Assembly: GCA_900468285.1 (NCBI GenBank)
Contig: UBTF01000014.1
Coordinates: 1 to 64,000, forward strand
Direction of reading: 5' to 3'
Origin: Hyphomicrobiales bacterium
GTDB lineage: Bacteria; Pseudomonadota; Alphaproteobacteria; Rhizobiales; Rhizobiaceae
DNA length: 64,000 nucleotides
The stretch's first letter is position 1, and the number at the start of each line of letters is the position of its first letter. Shown here piece by piece: positions 15,759 through 25,758 of this stretch. A program made the translations under genes and the position numbers. The notes below the pieces were generated by a model. The model was not told the DNA's origin. It did no database searches and was given only the letters and a program-made list of their open reading frames with translations.

Positions 15759-16439
15759 GTGCCACATTGGCTTCAACTGATGATGGATTCCCTGCCCACA
15801 TTGCTCTGGGCGGGCGTCAAGTTCACCATCCCTCTGACACTTCTTTCATTCTTTTTCGGGTTGATCCTTGGCCTTGCCACAGCTGTTGCCAGGCTGTTCA
15901 GCCCCATGCCCTTGAGGTTGCTCGCGCGTTTTTATGTCTGGGTCATCCGCGGCACCCCGCTTCTGGTGCAGCTCTTCGTGATCTTCTATGGCCTGCCGAG
16001 CGTCGGCATTCTTCTCGATGCATTCTCTGCCGCGCTCATCGGCTTTACGCTGAATGTCGGCGCCTATACCTCCGAAATCATCCGGGCGGCCATTTCTTCG
16101 GTTCCAAAGGGCCAATGGGAAGCGGCATTCTCGACCGGCATGAGCTGGCGTCAGGCCATGCAGCGTACCATCCTGCCGCAGGCAAGCCGTGTTGCGGTGC
16201 CACCGCTCTCGAACACGTTCATATCGTTGGTCAAGGACACCTCGCTCGCCGCAGCCATCACCGTGCCGGAGCTTTTCCAATCCGCACAACGGATCGTCGC
16301 GACGACCTATGAACCCCTGATCCTCTATATCGAGGCGGCGCTGATATATCTGGCGCTCAGCTCCGTACTGTCCAACCTGCAGTCCAGACTGGAGGTTCGC
16401 TTCGCGCGATATGGTGGCATGATGGAGACCAGCCGATGA
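15759..16439 (+). CDS. Amino-acid ABC transporter permease (HisM/TcyB type)
   Basis: 226 residues from GTG 15759, with AAGGGG six bases upstream. It has about five membrane segments. The polar amino-acid permease signature VWVIRGTPLLVQLFVIFYGL and the EAA loop (EIIRAAISSVPKGQWEAAFS, then GMSWRQAMQRTILPQA) contact the ATPase. Its end overlaps the start of the ATPase gene by 4 bases (ATGA). Single permease, so the transporter is a homodimer, as in TcyB systems. Confidence 0.9.
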   Translation: MPHWLQLMMDSLPTLLWAGVKFTIPLTLLSFFFGLILGLATAVARLFSPMPLRLLARFYVWVIRGTPLLVQLFVIFYGLPSVGILLDAFSAALIGFTLNVGAYTSEIIRAAISSVPKGQWEAAFSTGMSWRQAMQRTILPQASRVAVPPLSNTFISLVKDTSLAAAITVPELFQSAQRIVATTYEPLILYIEAALIYLALSSVLSNLQSRLEVRFARYGGMMETSR

Positions 16440-17191
16440 TCGAGCTTACAAATATCGAGAAACGCTTTGGCGAAGCGGTCATCCTCAAGGACATCTCGCT
16501 GACCTTTGCGGAAGGCAGCGTGACCGCGCTGGTCGGCCCTTCAGGCGGCGGCAAGAGCACGCTGCTGCGCTGCATCAACCTGCTGGAATTGCCAACCGAA
16601 GGCACGGTCAAGATTGGCACCGACGAGATAAGCTTTACCTCCGGCAGGAAGGTCGCTTGGCAGTCGATCCAGAAAATCCGTCGCCAGACCGGCATGGTGT
16701 TTCAAAACTTCCAACTGTTCCCGCATCGCACGGCGATTGAAAACGTCATGGAAGGACTTCTCATCGTGCAGAAGTGGTCGCGCGACAAAGCGCGGGCGCG
16801 CGCCATGGAGCTGCTGACAAAGGTCGGCATGGAACACAAGGCCGATGCATGGCCTGCCAATCTCTCCGGCGGCCAGCAACAGCGCGTTGCGATCGCGCGG
16901 GCGCTCGGTCCATCGCCGCAGGTGCTGTTATGCGACGAACCGACATCCGCGCTCGATCCGGAGCTGTCGGAAGAGGTGGTGGACGTGCTTGGTCAGTTGG
17001 CGCGTGAAGGCACGACCATGGTCATGGCGACACATGACCTGCGGCTCGCATCGCGCATTGCAAACAACGTTGTTTTCCTGGAAGCGGGCAAAGTGGTCGA
17101 AACGGGCTCGTCCGACTCGATTTTCCGCTCACCGCAACAGGAGCGGACACGCCGTTTTGTTTCGTCCATCAACGCGGCACAGACGTTCTGA
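16436..17191 (+). CDS. Amino-acid ABC transporter ATP-binding protein (TcyC/GlnQ type)
   Basis: 251 residues. Walker A GPSGGGKST (note G instead of C at the third Gly position), Q-loop GMVFQNFQLFPH, signature [15 protein letters not shown], Walker B VLLCDEPTSALDPE and H-loop ATHDL are all intact. It powers the binding protein and permease encoded just upstream, to which it is translationally coupled. Cytoplasmic face of the inner membrane. Confidence 0.93.
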   Translation: MIELTNIEKRFGEAVILKDISLTFAEGSVTALVGPSGGGKSTLLRCINLLELPTEGTVKIGTDEISFTSGRKVAWQSIQKIRRQTGMVFQNFQLFPHRTAIENVMEGLLIVQKWSRDKARARAMELLTKVGMEHKADAWPANLSGGQQQRVAIARALGPSPQVLLCDEPTSALDPELSEEVVDVLGQLAREGTTMVMATHDLRLASRIANNVVFLEAGKVVETGSSDSIFRSPQQERTRRFVSSINAAQTF

Positions 17192-17287
17192 ACCCAAAAA
17201 ATCGGCATTCGCTACCCTCGTAGACTGTTTTCACGCCCGAATTTGATATCTAAGTCGGTGTGAAGACATTTGCATGAGGGAGGCTGC

Positions 17288-18820
17288 ATGCCGACGGTTC
17301 TTGAGGAAGTGGAAGCGCGCCGAGCGCAGGCCCGTATGGGCGGCGGACAAAAACGCATCGATGCGCAACACGCCAAGGGCAAGCTGACCGCGCGCGAACG
17401 CATCGAAGTGCTGCTCGATGAAGGCTCCTTCGAAGAATATGACATGTATGTCACCCACCGCGCGGTGGACTTCGGCATGGCCGAGCAGAAAATTGCAGGC
17501 GATGGCGTCGTTACGGGATGGGGTACCATCAACGGCCGACAGGTTTACGTCTTCAGCCAGGACTTCACCGTTCTGGGCGGATCACTGTCTGAAACCCATG
17601 CGCAAAAGATCTGCAAGGTCATGGACATGGCCGCGCGTGTCGGCGCGCCCATTATCGGTCTCAACGACAGCGGCGGCGCGCGTATTCAGGAAGGTGTCGC
17701 GTCGCTTGCGGGCTATGCCGAAGTGTTCCGTCGCAATGCCGAGGTTTCGGGTGTCATCCCGCAGATATCAGTCATCATGGGCCCCTGCGCCGGCGGCGCG
17801 GTCTATTCACCTGCCATGACGGATTTCATCTTCATGGTGCGCGATACTTCCTACATGTTCGTCACCGGTCCTGATGTCGTCAAAACCGTAACCAACGAAA
17901 TTGTCACGGCAGAAGAGCTGGGTGGTGCACTGACCCACACGAAGAAATCCTCCGTGGCCGATGGCGCCTATGAAAACGACATTGAGGCGCTGGAAGCCGT
18001 GCGCGCGCTGTTTGATTTCCTTCCGCTCAATAACCGCGAAAAAGCACCGACACGCCCCTTCCATGACGATCCGGCGCGGCTGGAAAACCGGCTCGATACC
18101 CTCATTCCTGACAGCTCCAACAAACCCTATGACATGAAGGAGCTGATCCACGCCCTGGCCGACGAGGGTGACTTCTTCGAGATACAGGAAGCCTTCGCCA
18201 GAAACATCATCACCGGCTTCATCCGCCTCGAAGGTCAGACCGTTGGTGTCGTCGCCAACCAGCCGATGGTGCTGGCCGGCTGCCTGGATATCGACAGTTC
18301 GCGAAAGGCGGCCCGCTTCGTTCGGTTCTGCGATGCGTTCAACATCCCCATTCTGACACTGGTCGATGTGCCGGGCTTCCTTCCCGGCGTGGCGCAGGAA
18401 TATGGGGGCGTCATCAAGCACGGTGCAAAACTGCTGTTTGCCTATTCGGAGGCAACGGTGCCGCTGGTTACTCTCATTACCCGTAAGGCCTATGGCGGCG
18501 CCTATGACGTGATGGCTTCAAAACACATAGGGGCCGATGTGAACTATGCCTGGCCAACGGCGGAAATTGCCGTGATGGGGGCAAAGGGCGCAACCGAAAT
18601 TCTTTACCGTTCCGAACTCTCGGACCCTGAAAAGATTGCGGAGCGCACACGGGAATATGAGGAGCGTTTTGCCAATCCCTTCGTGGCGGCGGAACGGGGC
18701 TTCATCGATGAAGTCATCATGCCACATTCCTCCCGTCGCCGCATTGCACGCGCATTCGCGTCTCTGCGCAACAAGCAGGTGACGACGCATTGGAAGAAAC
18801 ACGACACCATACCGCTGTGA
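17288..18820 (+). CDS. pccB: Propionyl-CoA carboxylase beta subunit (carboxyltransferase)
   Basis: 510 residues from ATG 17288 with GGGAGG upstream. It transfers the carboxyl group from biotin to propionyl-CoA, making methylmalonyl-CoA. Both crotonase-like halves are present: [20 protein letters not shown] (oxyanion site), [20 protein letters not shown] in the N-half, and [20 protein letters not shown] plus [19 protein letters not shown] in the C-half. It lies 11 bases before pccA, forming the two-subunit enzyme. No methylmalonyl-CoA mutase gene is present in the window. Confidence 0.96.
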   Translation: MPTVLEEVEARRAQARMGGGQKRIDAQHAKGKLTARERIEVLLDEGSFEEYDMYVTHRAVDFGMAEQKIAGDGVVTGWGTINGRQVYVFSQDFTVLGGSLSETHAQKICKVMDMAARVGAPIIGLNDSGGARIQEGVASLAGYAEVFRRNAEVSGVIPQISVIMGPCAGGAVYSPAMTDFIFMVRDTSYMFVTGPDVVKTVTNEIVTAEELGGALTHTKKSSVADGAYENDIEALEAVRALFDFLPLNNREKAPTRPFHDDPARLENRLDTLIPDSSNKPYDMKELIHALADEGDFFEIQEAFARNIITGFIRLEGQTVGVVANQPMVLAGCLDIDSSRKAARFVRFCDAFNIPILTLVDVPGFLPGVAQEYGGVIKHGAKLLFAYSEATVPLVTLITRKAYGGAYDVMASKHIGADVNYAWPTAEIAVMGAKGATEILYRSELSDPEKIAERTREYEERFANPFVAAERGFIDEVIMPHSSRRRIARAFASLRNKQVTTHWKKHDTIPL

Positions 18821-18831
18821 GGACAAAACAG

Positions 18832-20835
18832 ATGATCTCCAAAATCCTCATTGCCAACAGAGGTGAAATTGCCTGCCGCATCATCCGCACGGCGAAAGCC
18901 ATGGGCATCAAGACCGTGGCGGTCTATTCCGATGCTGACGCCAACGCGTTGCATGTGCGCATGGCGGATGAAGCTGTCCATATAGGCCCCGCCCCTTCCA
19001 GCCAGTCCTATATCGTCATTGAGAAAATTCTGGACGCGGTCAGGAAGACGGGTGCCGATGCCGTGCATCCCGGTTACGGCTTCCTGTCGGAAAATCCGGT
19101 TTTTGCTAAAGCGCTGGGAAAAGCCGGCATCATCTTCATCGGCCCGCCGGTCAAGGCAATCGAGGCGATGGGCGACAAGATTACCTCGAAGAAGCTTGCC
19201 GCCGAAGCAGGTGTATCGACAGTGCCGGGACATATGGGGCTGATCGAGGATGCGGATGAGGCCGTTCACATCGCGTCATCCATCGGCTACCCAGTCATGA
19301 TCAAGGCGTCCGCTGGCGGCGGCGGCAAGGGAATGCGCATTGCATGGAGCGATGCCGAAGCGCGCGAAGGCTTTCAATCCTCGCGCAATGAAGCCAAGGC
19401 TTCATTTGGCGATGATCGCATCTTCATCGAAAAATTCGTCAACCAGCCACGCCATATCGAAATCCAGGTGCTGGGCGATCAACACGGCAATGTTCTTTAC
19501 CTCGGCGAGCGGGAATGCTCCATCCAGCGCCGAAATCAAAAAGTCATCGAAGAGGCCCCCTCGCCCTTTCTGGATGAGGCAACACGTAAAGCCATGGGGG
19601 AGCAGGCCGTCGCCCTGTCAAAGGCGGTTGGCTATCATTCTGCCGGAACCGTCGAATTCATTGTGGATGGGGAGCGGAACTTCTACTTTCTGGAAATGAA
19701 CACCCGCCTGCAGGTGGAACATCCGGTCACTGAACTCGTGACCGGTATCGATCTGGTTGAACAGATGATCCGTGTTGCCTGCGGTGAGAGGCTCTCTTTC
19801 TCACAAGACGATGTGAGGCTGAACGGCTGGGCAATCGAAAGCCGGCTTTACGCCGAAGACCCCTACCGGAACTTTCTGCCATCTATCGGCAGGCTTACAC
19901 GCTACCGCCCTCCGAGTGAGGGCGATCAGCCAGACGGCACCGTCATTCGCAACGATACGGGCGTTTTCGAGGGTGGCGAGATATCCATGTATTACGATCC
20001 GATGATCGCAAAGCTGTGCACATGGGGCAAAGATCGCACGATTGCCATCGATGCGATGGCAGATGCGCTTGACGGCTTTGAAGTGGAAGGCATTGGCCAC
20101 AACCTGCCGTTCCTTTCGACAGTCATGCAGAATGACCGGTTTAGGGATGGCAGGCTGACGACGGGCTTTATTGCCGAAGAGTTTCCACAGGGCTTTGAAA
20201 ATATCGGGCCTAGCGGAGATGCTGCGCGCAAACTGGCCGCCATTGCCGCTGTCGCCCACCACCGTATCCAGACGCGTGCAACGCAGATTTCGGGCACGAT
20301 TGGCAATCACCGTCGCGTGGTCGGCGGCGAATGGGTGGTTGCATTCACCAACAGCGAGCATCGGCTATCGCTCCAGACGGCAGAGAGCGGCGCTATCGTA
20401 ACCTTTGATGACGGTGCATCGCTGCCGGTCGAAACGCAGTGGTCGCCGGGACAGACCTTGCAGGTGTTTACGGTTGGCAACCAGACCATGGCGGTCAAAA
20501 TCGATCTTTCATCCTCTGCAATTCGCCTTCGCTGGCAAGGAATAGATGTTTCGGCAAAGGTTCGCACGCCGCGTGTGGCAGAACTGGCGCGCCTCATGCC
20601 GGAAAAACTGCCGCCCGATACCTCGAAATTCCTGCTCTGCCCCATGCCGGGCGTAGTGACATCCATCGCGGTTGCGGCGGGGGACCAGGTGGAAGCCGGT
20701 CAGGCGCTGGCAACCGTCGAAGCGATGAAAATGGAAAACATCCTTCGTGCCGAGCGCCGCGCCCGCGTGAGCAAGATATCCGTCAACGCCGGAGACAGTC
20801 TTGCGGTTGACGAGGTGATTTTGGAATTCGAATAG
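18832..20835 (+). CDS. pccA: Propionyl-CoA carboxylase alpha subunit (biotin carboxylase and carrier)
   Basis: 667 residues from ATG 18832 (GAGGA upstream). Residues 1-445 are biotin carboxylase: ILIANRGEIACRIIRTAKAM, GGGGKGMRIAW (ATP Gly loop), EMNTRLQVEHPVTE. A BT-type linker follows (~450-590), then the carrier domain near the end with the biotinylated Lys in EAMKME. It charges biotin using ATP and bicarbonate for PccB. A weak hairpin CGGCAG/CTGCCG follows the stop (20842-20859). Role: catabolism of odd-chain acids and branched amino acids. Confidence 0.96.
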   Translation: MISKILIANRGEIACRIIRTAKAMGIKTVAVYSDADANALHVRMADEAVHIGPAPSSQSYIVIEKILDAVRKTGADAVHPGYGFLSENPVFAKALGKAGIIFIGPPVKAIEAMGDKITSKKLAAEAGVSTVPGHMGLIEDADEAVHIASSIGYPVMIKASAGGGGKGMRIAWSDAEAREGFQSSRNEAKASFGDDRIFIEKFVNQPRHIEIQVLGDQHGNVLYLGERECSIQRRNQKVIEEAPSPFLDEATRKAMGEQAVALSKAVGYHSAGTVEFIVDGERNFYFLEMNTRLQVEHPVTELVTGIDLVEQMIRVACGERLSFSQDDVRLNGWAIESRLYAEDPYRNFLPSIGRLTRYRPPSEGDQPDGTVIRNDTGVFEGGEISMYYDPMIAKLCTWGKDRTIAIDAMADALDGFEVEGIGHNLPFLSTVMQNDRFRDGRLTTGFIAEEFPQGFENIGPSGDAARKLAAIAAVAHHRIQTRATQISGTIGNHRRVVGGEWVVAFTNSEHRLSLQTAESGAIVTFDDGASLPVETQWSPGQTLQVFTVGNQTMAVKIDLSSSAIRLRWQGIDVSAKVRTPRVAELARLMPEKLPPDTSKFLLCPMPGVVTSIAVAAGDQVEAGQALATVEAMKMENILRAERRARVSKISVNAGDSLAVDEVILEFE

Positions 20836-20952
20836 AAGGAGCGGCAGTTTGCGCTGCCGTTTCGCCGCAAATGGGTTTAAATCTGACCAACGATGAGTCG
20901 TAGGCTCAACCCCGTCTTCTATCGTAGCCAAGCATCCAACGAGTTATGCCAA

Positions 20953-22017
20953 ATGCCTGACGAAATCCGAGTAAGACTGCGCGATATCGGTTTTACGCCT
21001 GGAATTTATGAAACAGGCACATTGAATGCCATAACTGACGTTGCGGGCGTGCGCGTAGGCCATTTTTCGGCAATCGAAGGTGACAGCATCCGCACTGGGG
21101 CGACTGCAATCATCGCGCATGGTGGCAATATTTTTCAGGAAAAGGTGCCTGCAGCGCTTTCCACCTATAACGGATTTGGAAAATTCGTTGGCGCGACACA
21201 GATCGAAGAACTCGGTGAAATCGAAACGCCCATTGTCTTGACGAACACGCTGGCAACCGGACGTGCTGTCGAAGCCATAAACCGGTACACGCTGGCGCAA
21301 CCGGGCAATGAGCAGGTCGTCTCGCTGAATGCTGTGGTTGGCGAGACCAATGATTCTCGCCTCAATGACATTCGCTCAGCGCGCCCAACGGTGGAAGAAA
21401 TCACCCATGCGCTGGAGAGTGCGAGCGCAGCCTTGTTCGATGAGGGTGCTGTCGGCGCCGGGTGCGGCACCGTCGCCTTTGGCATGAAGGGCGGCATCGG
21501 GACCAGCTCGCGCGTCGTGAATGTGGCGGGGCGGAACTACACAATCGGCCTCCTCGTCCAGTCCAATTACGGTGGTAACCTGCTTGTCTGCGGCCAGCCA
21601 TATGTAAACCCGCCGCATGAAGACAAGGACGGTTCGATCATGATTGTGCTGGCAACCGATGCGCCCTTGTCATCGCGCAATCTCAAACGGTTGGCATCAC
21701 GCTGTTTTGGTGGCCTTGCCCGCACCGGCGCTGCGCTCAGCAATGGTTCCGGAGATTACGCGCTGGCATTTTCGACCGCCGAATCCGTACGCCGCACGCC
21801 ATCTCGCCGCAGCGGGCTGCACGCCTATCCGGAGCTTTCCAACGATGTGATCTCACCGCTTTTCGAAGCGGCGATAGAAGCGACGGAGGAGGCGATCCTC
21901 AATTCGCTCTGCATGGCGACCACCACGGCAGGGTTCAACGCGGCAACCGGCAAACCATCGAAGATATCCGCCATATCAATTGACGCGCTCAAGGCGCTGC
22001 TCTCCTCTCGACCTTGA
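20953..22017 (+). CDS. dmpA: P1-family (DmpA) aminopeptidase / D-esterase
   Basis: 354 residues from ATG 20953 (MPDEIRVRLRDIGF); an upstream ATG at 20893 would add 20 residues but has no better ribosome site. The start GIYETGTLNAITDVAGVRVG, the GAGCGTVAFGMKGGIGTSSR block and the autoproteolytic site DGSIMIVLATDAPL (Gly227-Ser228, giving the N-terminal nucleophile Ser) identify DmpA of the Ntn-like S58/P1 family. These enzymes release N-terminal D- or L-Ala/Gly from small peptides, amides and esters. It is followed 12 bases later by a D-amino-acid transaminase, suggesting joint use of D-amino-acid-containing peptides. Confidence 0.93.
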   Translation: MPDEIRVRLRDIGFTPGIYETGTLNAITDVAGVRVGHFSAIEGDSIRTGATAIIAHGGNIFQEKVPAALSTYNGFGKFVGATQIEELGEIETPIVLTNTLATGRAVEAINRYTLAQPGNEQVVSLNAVVGETNDSRLNDIRSARPTVEEITHALESASAALFDEGAVGAGCGTVAFGMKGGIGTSSRVVNVAGRNYTIGLLVQSNYGGNLLVCGQPYVNPPHEDKDGSIMIVLATDAPLSSRNLKRLASRCFGGLARTGAALSNGSGDYALAFSTAESVRRTPSRRSGLHAYPELSNDVISPLFEAAIEATEEAILNSLCMATTTAGFNAATGKPSKISAISIDALKALLSSRP

Positions 22018-22029
22018 AAAGGAACAAAC

Positions 22030-22896
22030 ATGCCCACCGATAACGGCCGTATCGTCTATCTCAACGGTGAATTTCTGCCGGAAACAGAAGCCAAACTCTC
22101 CATTTTCGACCGTGGCTTTCTGTTTGGTGACGGCATCTATGAGGTTACGTCGGTGCTGGAAGGCAAGCTGATCGACAGTGACCTGCACATGGCGCGCCTG
22201 CAACGCAGCGCCGGTGAGATTGACATTAAACTGCCCGTCACCACCCAGCAGATTGTCGAAGCCGAACGCCGACTGGTGAAGGAAAACAAGCTGGAGGAAG
22301 GCATGATCTACCTGCAGCTGACACGCGGCGCGGAAGACCGCAACTTCCTGTTTTCCGCCGATCTGGCCCCCACCCTCGTCATGTTTACCCAGGCAAAAAA
22401 GCTGCTGGGGGGGGCGCAGGAAGAAACCGGACTGTCGGTAAAAACCGTGCCGGACCAGCGGTGGGCCCGCCGCGATATCAAATCCGTATGCCTTCTGCCG
22501 CAAGTCATGGCAAAGCGTCTGGCCAAGGCGGACGGATGCGACGAGGCGTGGATGATCGAGGACGGTTTCGTGACCGAGGGCGCGTCATCGACGGCCTATA
22601 TCGTCACAGCGGGCGGGAAGCTTGTCACGCGCGGCAACAGCAACAAGACCCTTCCCGGATGCACGCGGCAGGCCGCACTGCAATTGGCGGCGGAGGCGGG
22701 ACTGACGCTGGAGGAACGTGCATTCACCTTGCAGGAAGCGATGGAAGCGCAGGAAGCCGCCCTGACCAGCGCCTCGAACTTCGTCATGTCCATCACCACA
22801 ATCGATGGCAAGCCTGTTGGAACGGGCAAGCCGGGGCCGCTGGTCATGCGCCTGCGCGAGCTCTATCTCGAGCACGCCCGTCGCACGGCAATCTGA
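22030..22896 (+). CDS. dat: D-amino-acid (D-alanine) aminotransferase
   Basis: 288 residues, class IV PLP enzyme. YLNGEFLPETEAKLSIFDRG and FLFGDGIYEV open the fold; the Schiff-base Lys is K151 in RRDIKSVCLLPQVMAK; EGASSTAYIV and TASNF-type SASNFVMSITTIDG near the C-terminus bind PLP phosphate. It converts D-alanine and other D-amino acids with 2-oxoglutarate to keto acids and D-glutamate. Branched-chain transaminase is the main alternative in this class, but the short length and the DIKS motif favour D-alanine type. It shares a transcript with dmpA. Confidence 0.9.
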   Translation: MPTDNGRIVYLNGEFLPETEAKLSIFDRGFLFGDGIYEVTSVLEGKLIDSDLHMARLQRSAGEIDIKLPVTTQQIVEAERRLVKENKLEEGMIYLQLTRGAEDRNFLFSADLAPTLVMFTQAKKLLGGAQEETGLSVKTVPDQRWARRDIKSVCLLPQVMAKRLAKADGCDEAWMIEDGFVTEGASSTAYIVTAGGKLVTRGNSNKTLPGCTRQAALQLAAEAGLTLEERAFTLQEAMEAQEAALTSASNFVMSITTIDGKPVGTGKPGPLVMRLRELYLEHARRTAI

Positions 22897-22918
22897 CACT
22901 TTACGGCGCTTGATCGGC

Positions 22919-24430
22919 TCAGATCGAGCGCCGATATTCGACCATCCTTGCGCGGTTCGATACCAGTTCGAGGTGGTCTTCGCCCAGCATGTTGAGGCAG
23001 ACCCGTTTTGTCCAGGGTCCATCGATGAGGGTGAAGAGATAGCGACCGTTGCCCAGCGCCGTCAGCGGCATGGTGTGGCGCACAGGACCTGCACCCATGG
23101 ACAGCGCGCCATCGGCAATGTCGAACTCTGCCCCCTCTGGTGATACCCACCGCCCGGAAAGCGCCGCTGGCATCTCATGCTGGCCGACCGGCAGAAAGCG
23201 CCGCTGCGCATGTCCAACCTCTCCCACCAGCGCAATCCCGTCTTTGCGCAGGCGCATCGGCGATGACGCGGAGCGGGAGGAGACCCAACCGTCGACGTCT
23301 TCATACAGGGTATCTTCAGCGTCGATATAGGTGGCGACACTGTCCTTTATCTCCAGCCAATAGGGGCCGCTTTCGGTGACATACAGCCCTTCTGGCAGCG
23401 TGTTTGACGGTTTTGGCAGCGGCAGGCCGGTCAGAGCCGCCATGGCTTCCAGTGCAATCTTGAAGCCATTCGTGTCCTCCCGGTTCGAGACAACGGCAAA
23501 GCCGGTTCCATTGTCAGGATCAGTCAGGAAATAGCTCTTGTAGCCCGGATGCGAACCACCATGGCCGACGAAGCGGCGTGTTCCAAGACGCGACCAGCGC
23601 AGCCCCAGCCCGTAATCACTCATTCTGCCATCTGCCAGCGGACGTTGCGCAGACAGATGGTCCAGCACCCCGGCAAAGCCCGCTTCACCGCGCAAAAGCG
23701 CCTGTAGCCAGCGCACGAGCGCCTCGCCGCTGCCCGTCAGACTTCCTGAAGCGGAAAGATGCAGGCCCGCGGCTGAGAGTTGCCAGCCTCTGTCGCTTTT
23801 CCAGTAACCCGGTGCCAGTCCGCTAATCGGATCGTTCCAGACATCAGGTGCATTCAGGGAAATACCGAGCGGCTGAGAGAGCCTTTCCTGAACGAAAGCG
23901 TCGAAGAACAGCCCCTTTCGCTGGAGCGCCGCTTCGACCAGCCGATACCCGGTATTCGAATAGGATACCTCATGGCCCGGCTTGAAATTGAGCCTCGCCA
24001 TGCGGCAGAGATAGGACAGCAGCGCCTCTGCTTTCGTTTCCGTGTAAACGGAAAGACCGAGCAAGGACAGGCATTCCCTCACATCCGGCAAGCCACCGGA
24101 CATATCCAGCGCCTGGCCCACCGTGAGGTCCGCCAGAGGCGACTGCAATTCTTCAAGATGCATGGAAAGCGGATCATCGAGTGAAATCACGTCGCTGTTC
24201 TGCAGCACCATGGCGCAGAAGACGTGCTTGGTCACCGAAGCATAACGAACGACGCTTTCCGACGTGAATGGAGCGCGCGTGGAAAGGCTTTCAACTCCGC
24301 CCGAACTTTTAAAACGGATACCAGACAGATCGAAGCCTATGATCGCTCCACCTGGTTCCGCGCTTCCCCACTGAGAGGCGAAACCGTCAGCAACCTTCGC
24401 GGCGCGGCTCCAGTCCAAGTCATTCTGCAT
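22919..24430 (-). CDS. dap: D-aminopeptidase (S12 serine peptidase, DAP type)
   Basis: 503 residues from ATG 24430 (MQNDLDWSRAAKVADGFASQ). The beta-lactamase-like domain has S65-V-T-K68 (SxxK), EVSYSNTGYRL (Tyr-Ser-Asn element) and FVGHGGSHPGYKS (HxG element), followed by two C-terminal eight-stranded barrel domains (~330-503). Length and arrangement match D-aminopeptidase of Ochrobactrum anthropi (family ~520 residues). It cleaves D-amino acids from the N-terminus of short peptides. It is convergent with dat and divergent from the M19 dipeptidase, so four peptidase or D-amino-acid genes are contiguous. Confidence 0.88.
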   Translation of the reverse strand: MQNDLDWSRAAKVADGFASQWGSAEPGGAIIGFDLSGIRFKSSGGVESLSTRAPFTSESVVRYASVTKHVFCAMVLQNSDVISLDDPLSMHLEELQSPLADLTVGQALDMSGGLPDVRECLSLLGLSVYTETKAEALLSYLCRMARLNFKPGHEVSYSNTGYRLVEAALQRKGLFFDAFVQERLSQPLGISLNAPDVWNDPISGLAPGYWKSDRGWQLSAAGLHLSASGSLTGSGEALVRWLQALLRGEAGFAGVLDHLSAQRPLADGRMSDYGLGLRWSRLGTRRFVGHGGSHPGYKSYFLTDPDNGTGFAVVSNREDTNGFKIALEAMAALTGLPLPKPSNTLPEGLYVTESGPYWLEIKDSVATYIDAEDTLYEDVDGWVSSRSASSPMRLRKDGIALVGEVGHAQRRFLPVGQHEMPAALSGRWVSPEGAEFDIADGALSMGAGPVRHTMPLTALGNGRYLFTLIDGPWTKRVCLNMLGEDHLELVSNRARMVEYRRSI

Positions 24431-24544
24431 GTTTTCCGTCCAATGCCTTTTTTGATGCGGCGTTACCCTGTTCTTGCATTGCATTTGCACCTATCTGCCG
24501 TTTACAGCAACGCCTGTCATACATTTTCGGAAAGCGACCTCCCC

Positions 24545-25582
24545 ATGAGCAGCCCACAAGCGGTACCCGTATTCGACGGTCACAACGACGTCCTGCTACG
24601 TCTGAAACTTTCAGGGCACCCATCCCCGGAACGTCTTTTCGTTGATGGCGACACCGTTGGACATATCGACCTGCCGCGCGCGAAAAAGGGCGGTCTTGCC
24701 GGTGGGTTATGTGCGATCTTCGTGCCGTCGCCTCAGGGCTTCGATGCCAATCGCGACTTCATCGCTCCCGAACAAACGCAGGCTTTGGCGACCACACTGG
24801 GCATGGCCAGCCTTTTGTTTCGCATCGAAGCCGCCTCGAATGGCGGGCTGAAGGTCTGCCGGCGTGCTGCAGATATCCGTAACGCCATGGCCGATGGCGC
24901 TTTTGCCTCCGTATTGCACATCGAAGGCGTGGAGGCATTCGATACCGATCTGGACGCCCTGCATGTCCTCCACCAGTCCGGCCTGCGCTCGCTCGGCCCT
25001 GTGTGGAGCCGGCCCAACAGCTTTGCCTATGGCGTGCCGTTTCGTTTCCCTTCGACACCCGATATCGGCCCCGGATTGACCGATGCCGGCAAGCGGCTGG
25101 TCAAGACCTGCAACGAGCTGAAGGTCCTCGTCGATCTCTCCCACATGAACGAGCAGGGCTTCTGGGATATCGCCAAGATCACGGATGCGCCGCTCGTTGC
25201 CTCCCATTCCAATGCCCACACGCTGTGCAATCACAGCCGCAACCTCACCGACAGACAGCTCGATGCGATCCGCGATAGCGGCGGCCTGGCCGGCATCAAC
25301 TTCGGCGTCCTCTTCATGCGCCAGGACGGGGTCAAGAACCCCGATACAGACCTCAGCGAACTGGTACGGCACGTCGACTACATGGTCGACAGGATGGGCA
25401 TCGATCACGTTGCGATGGGATCGGATTTCGATGGCACCACAATTCCTGCCGCAATGAAGGATGCATCCGACCTGCAAATGCTCGTCAATGCACTCCGGGA
25501 TGCGGGCTATGATCAGGCGTCGCTTGATAAAATCTGCCATGGAAACTGGATCAGGGTTCTGGAAAAAACCTGGGGCGCTTAA
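24545..25582 (+). CDS. Membrane-dipeptidase-family (M19) zinc dipeptidase
   Basis: 345 residues from ATG 24545 (MSSPQAVPVFDGHNDVLLRL); the frame extends upstream through the divergent dap promoter. Zinc ligands: H13 and D15 in DGHND, the bridging Glu in HIEGVEAF, and His residues in VDLSHMN and ASHSNAHTLCNHSRNLTD; GSDFDGT supplies the C-terminal Asp. M19 enzymes hydrolyse dipeptides, including L-D and D-D dipeptides. No signal peptide is seen, so it is probably cytoplasmic. Divergent from dap with 114 bases between starts. Confidence 0.92.
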   Translation: MSSPQAVPVFDGHNDVLLRLKLSGHPSPERLFVDGDTVGHIDLPRAKKGGLAGGLCAIFVPSPQGFDANRDFIAPEQTQALATTLGMASLLFRIEAASNGGLKVCRRAADIRNAMADGAFASVLHIEGVEAFDTDLDALHVLHQSGLRSLGPVWSRPNSFAYGVPFRFPSTPDIGPGLTDAGKRLVKTCNELKVLVDLSHMNEQGFWDIAKITDAPLVASHSNAHTLCNHSRNLTDRQLDAIRDSGGLAGINFGVLFMRQDGVKNPDTDLSELVRHVDYMVDRMGIDHVAMGSDFDGTTIPAAMKDASDLQMLVNALRDAGYDQASLDKICHGNWIRVLEKTWGA

Positions 25583-25758
25583 GCGGAAGCCTTGCCATCC
25601 ACAGGCCGGTTACGGGTGCCCAGAACAGGTCTGCGCTGCCCGTCCGGTTTTGTGTTCAGAATTTATGAAATAAAAAGCAAATCTTCGTATTTCTGAGAAC
25701 ACAACGAACTAGCGTCACAATGCTGTGGTTGGCCTGACGCAATCTTGTGGAAAAGCAT

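Noticed and set aside
20842..20859. Hairpin after pccA as a strong terminator
   Set aside because: Only a 6-bp stem and a three-base T-run; noted as weak in the pccA entry rather than listed.
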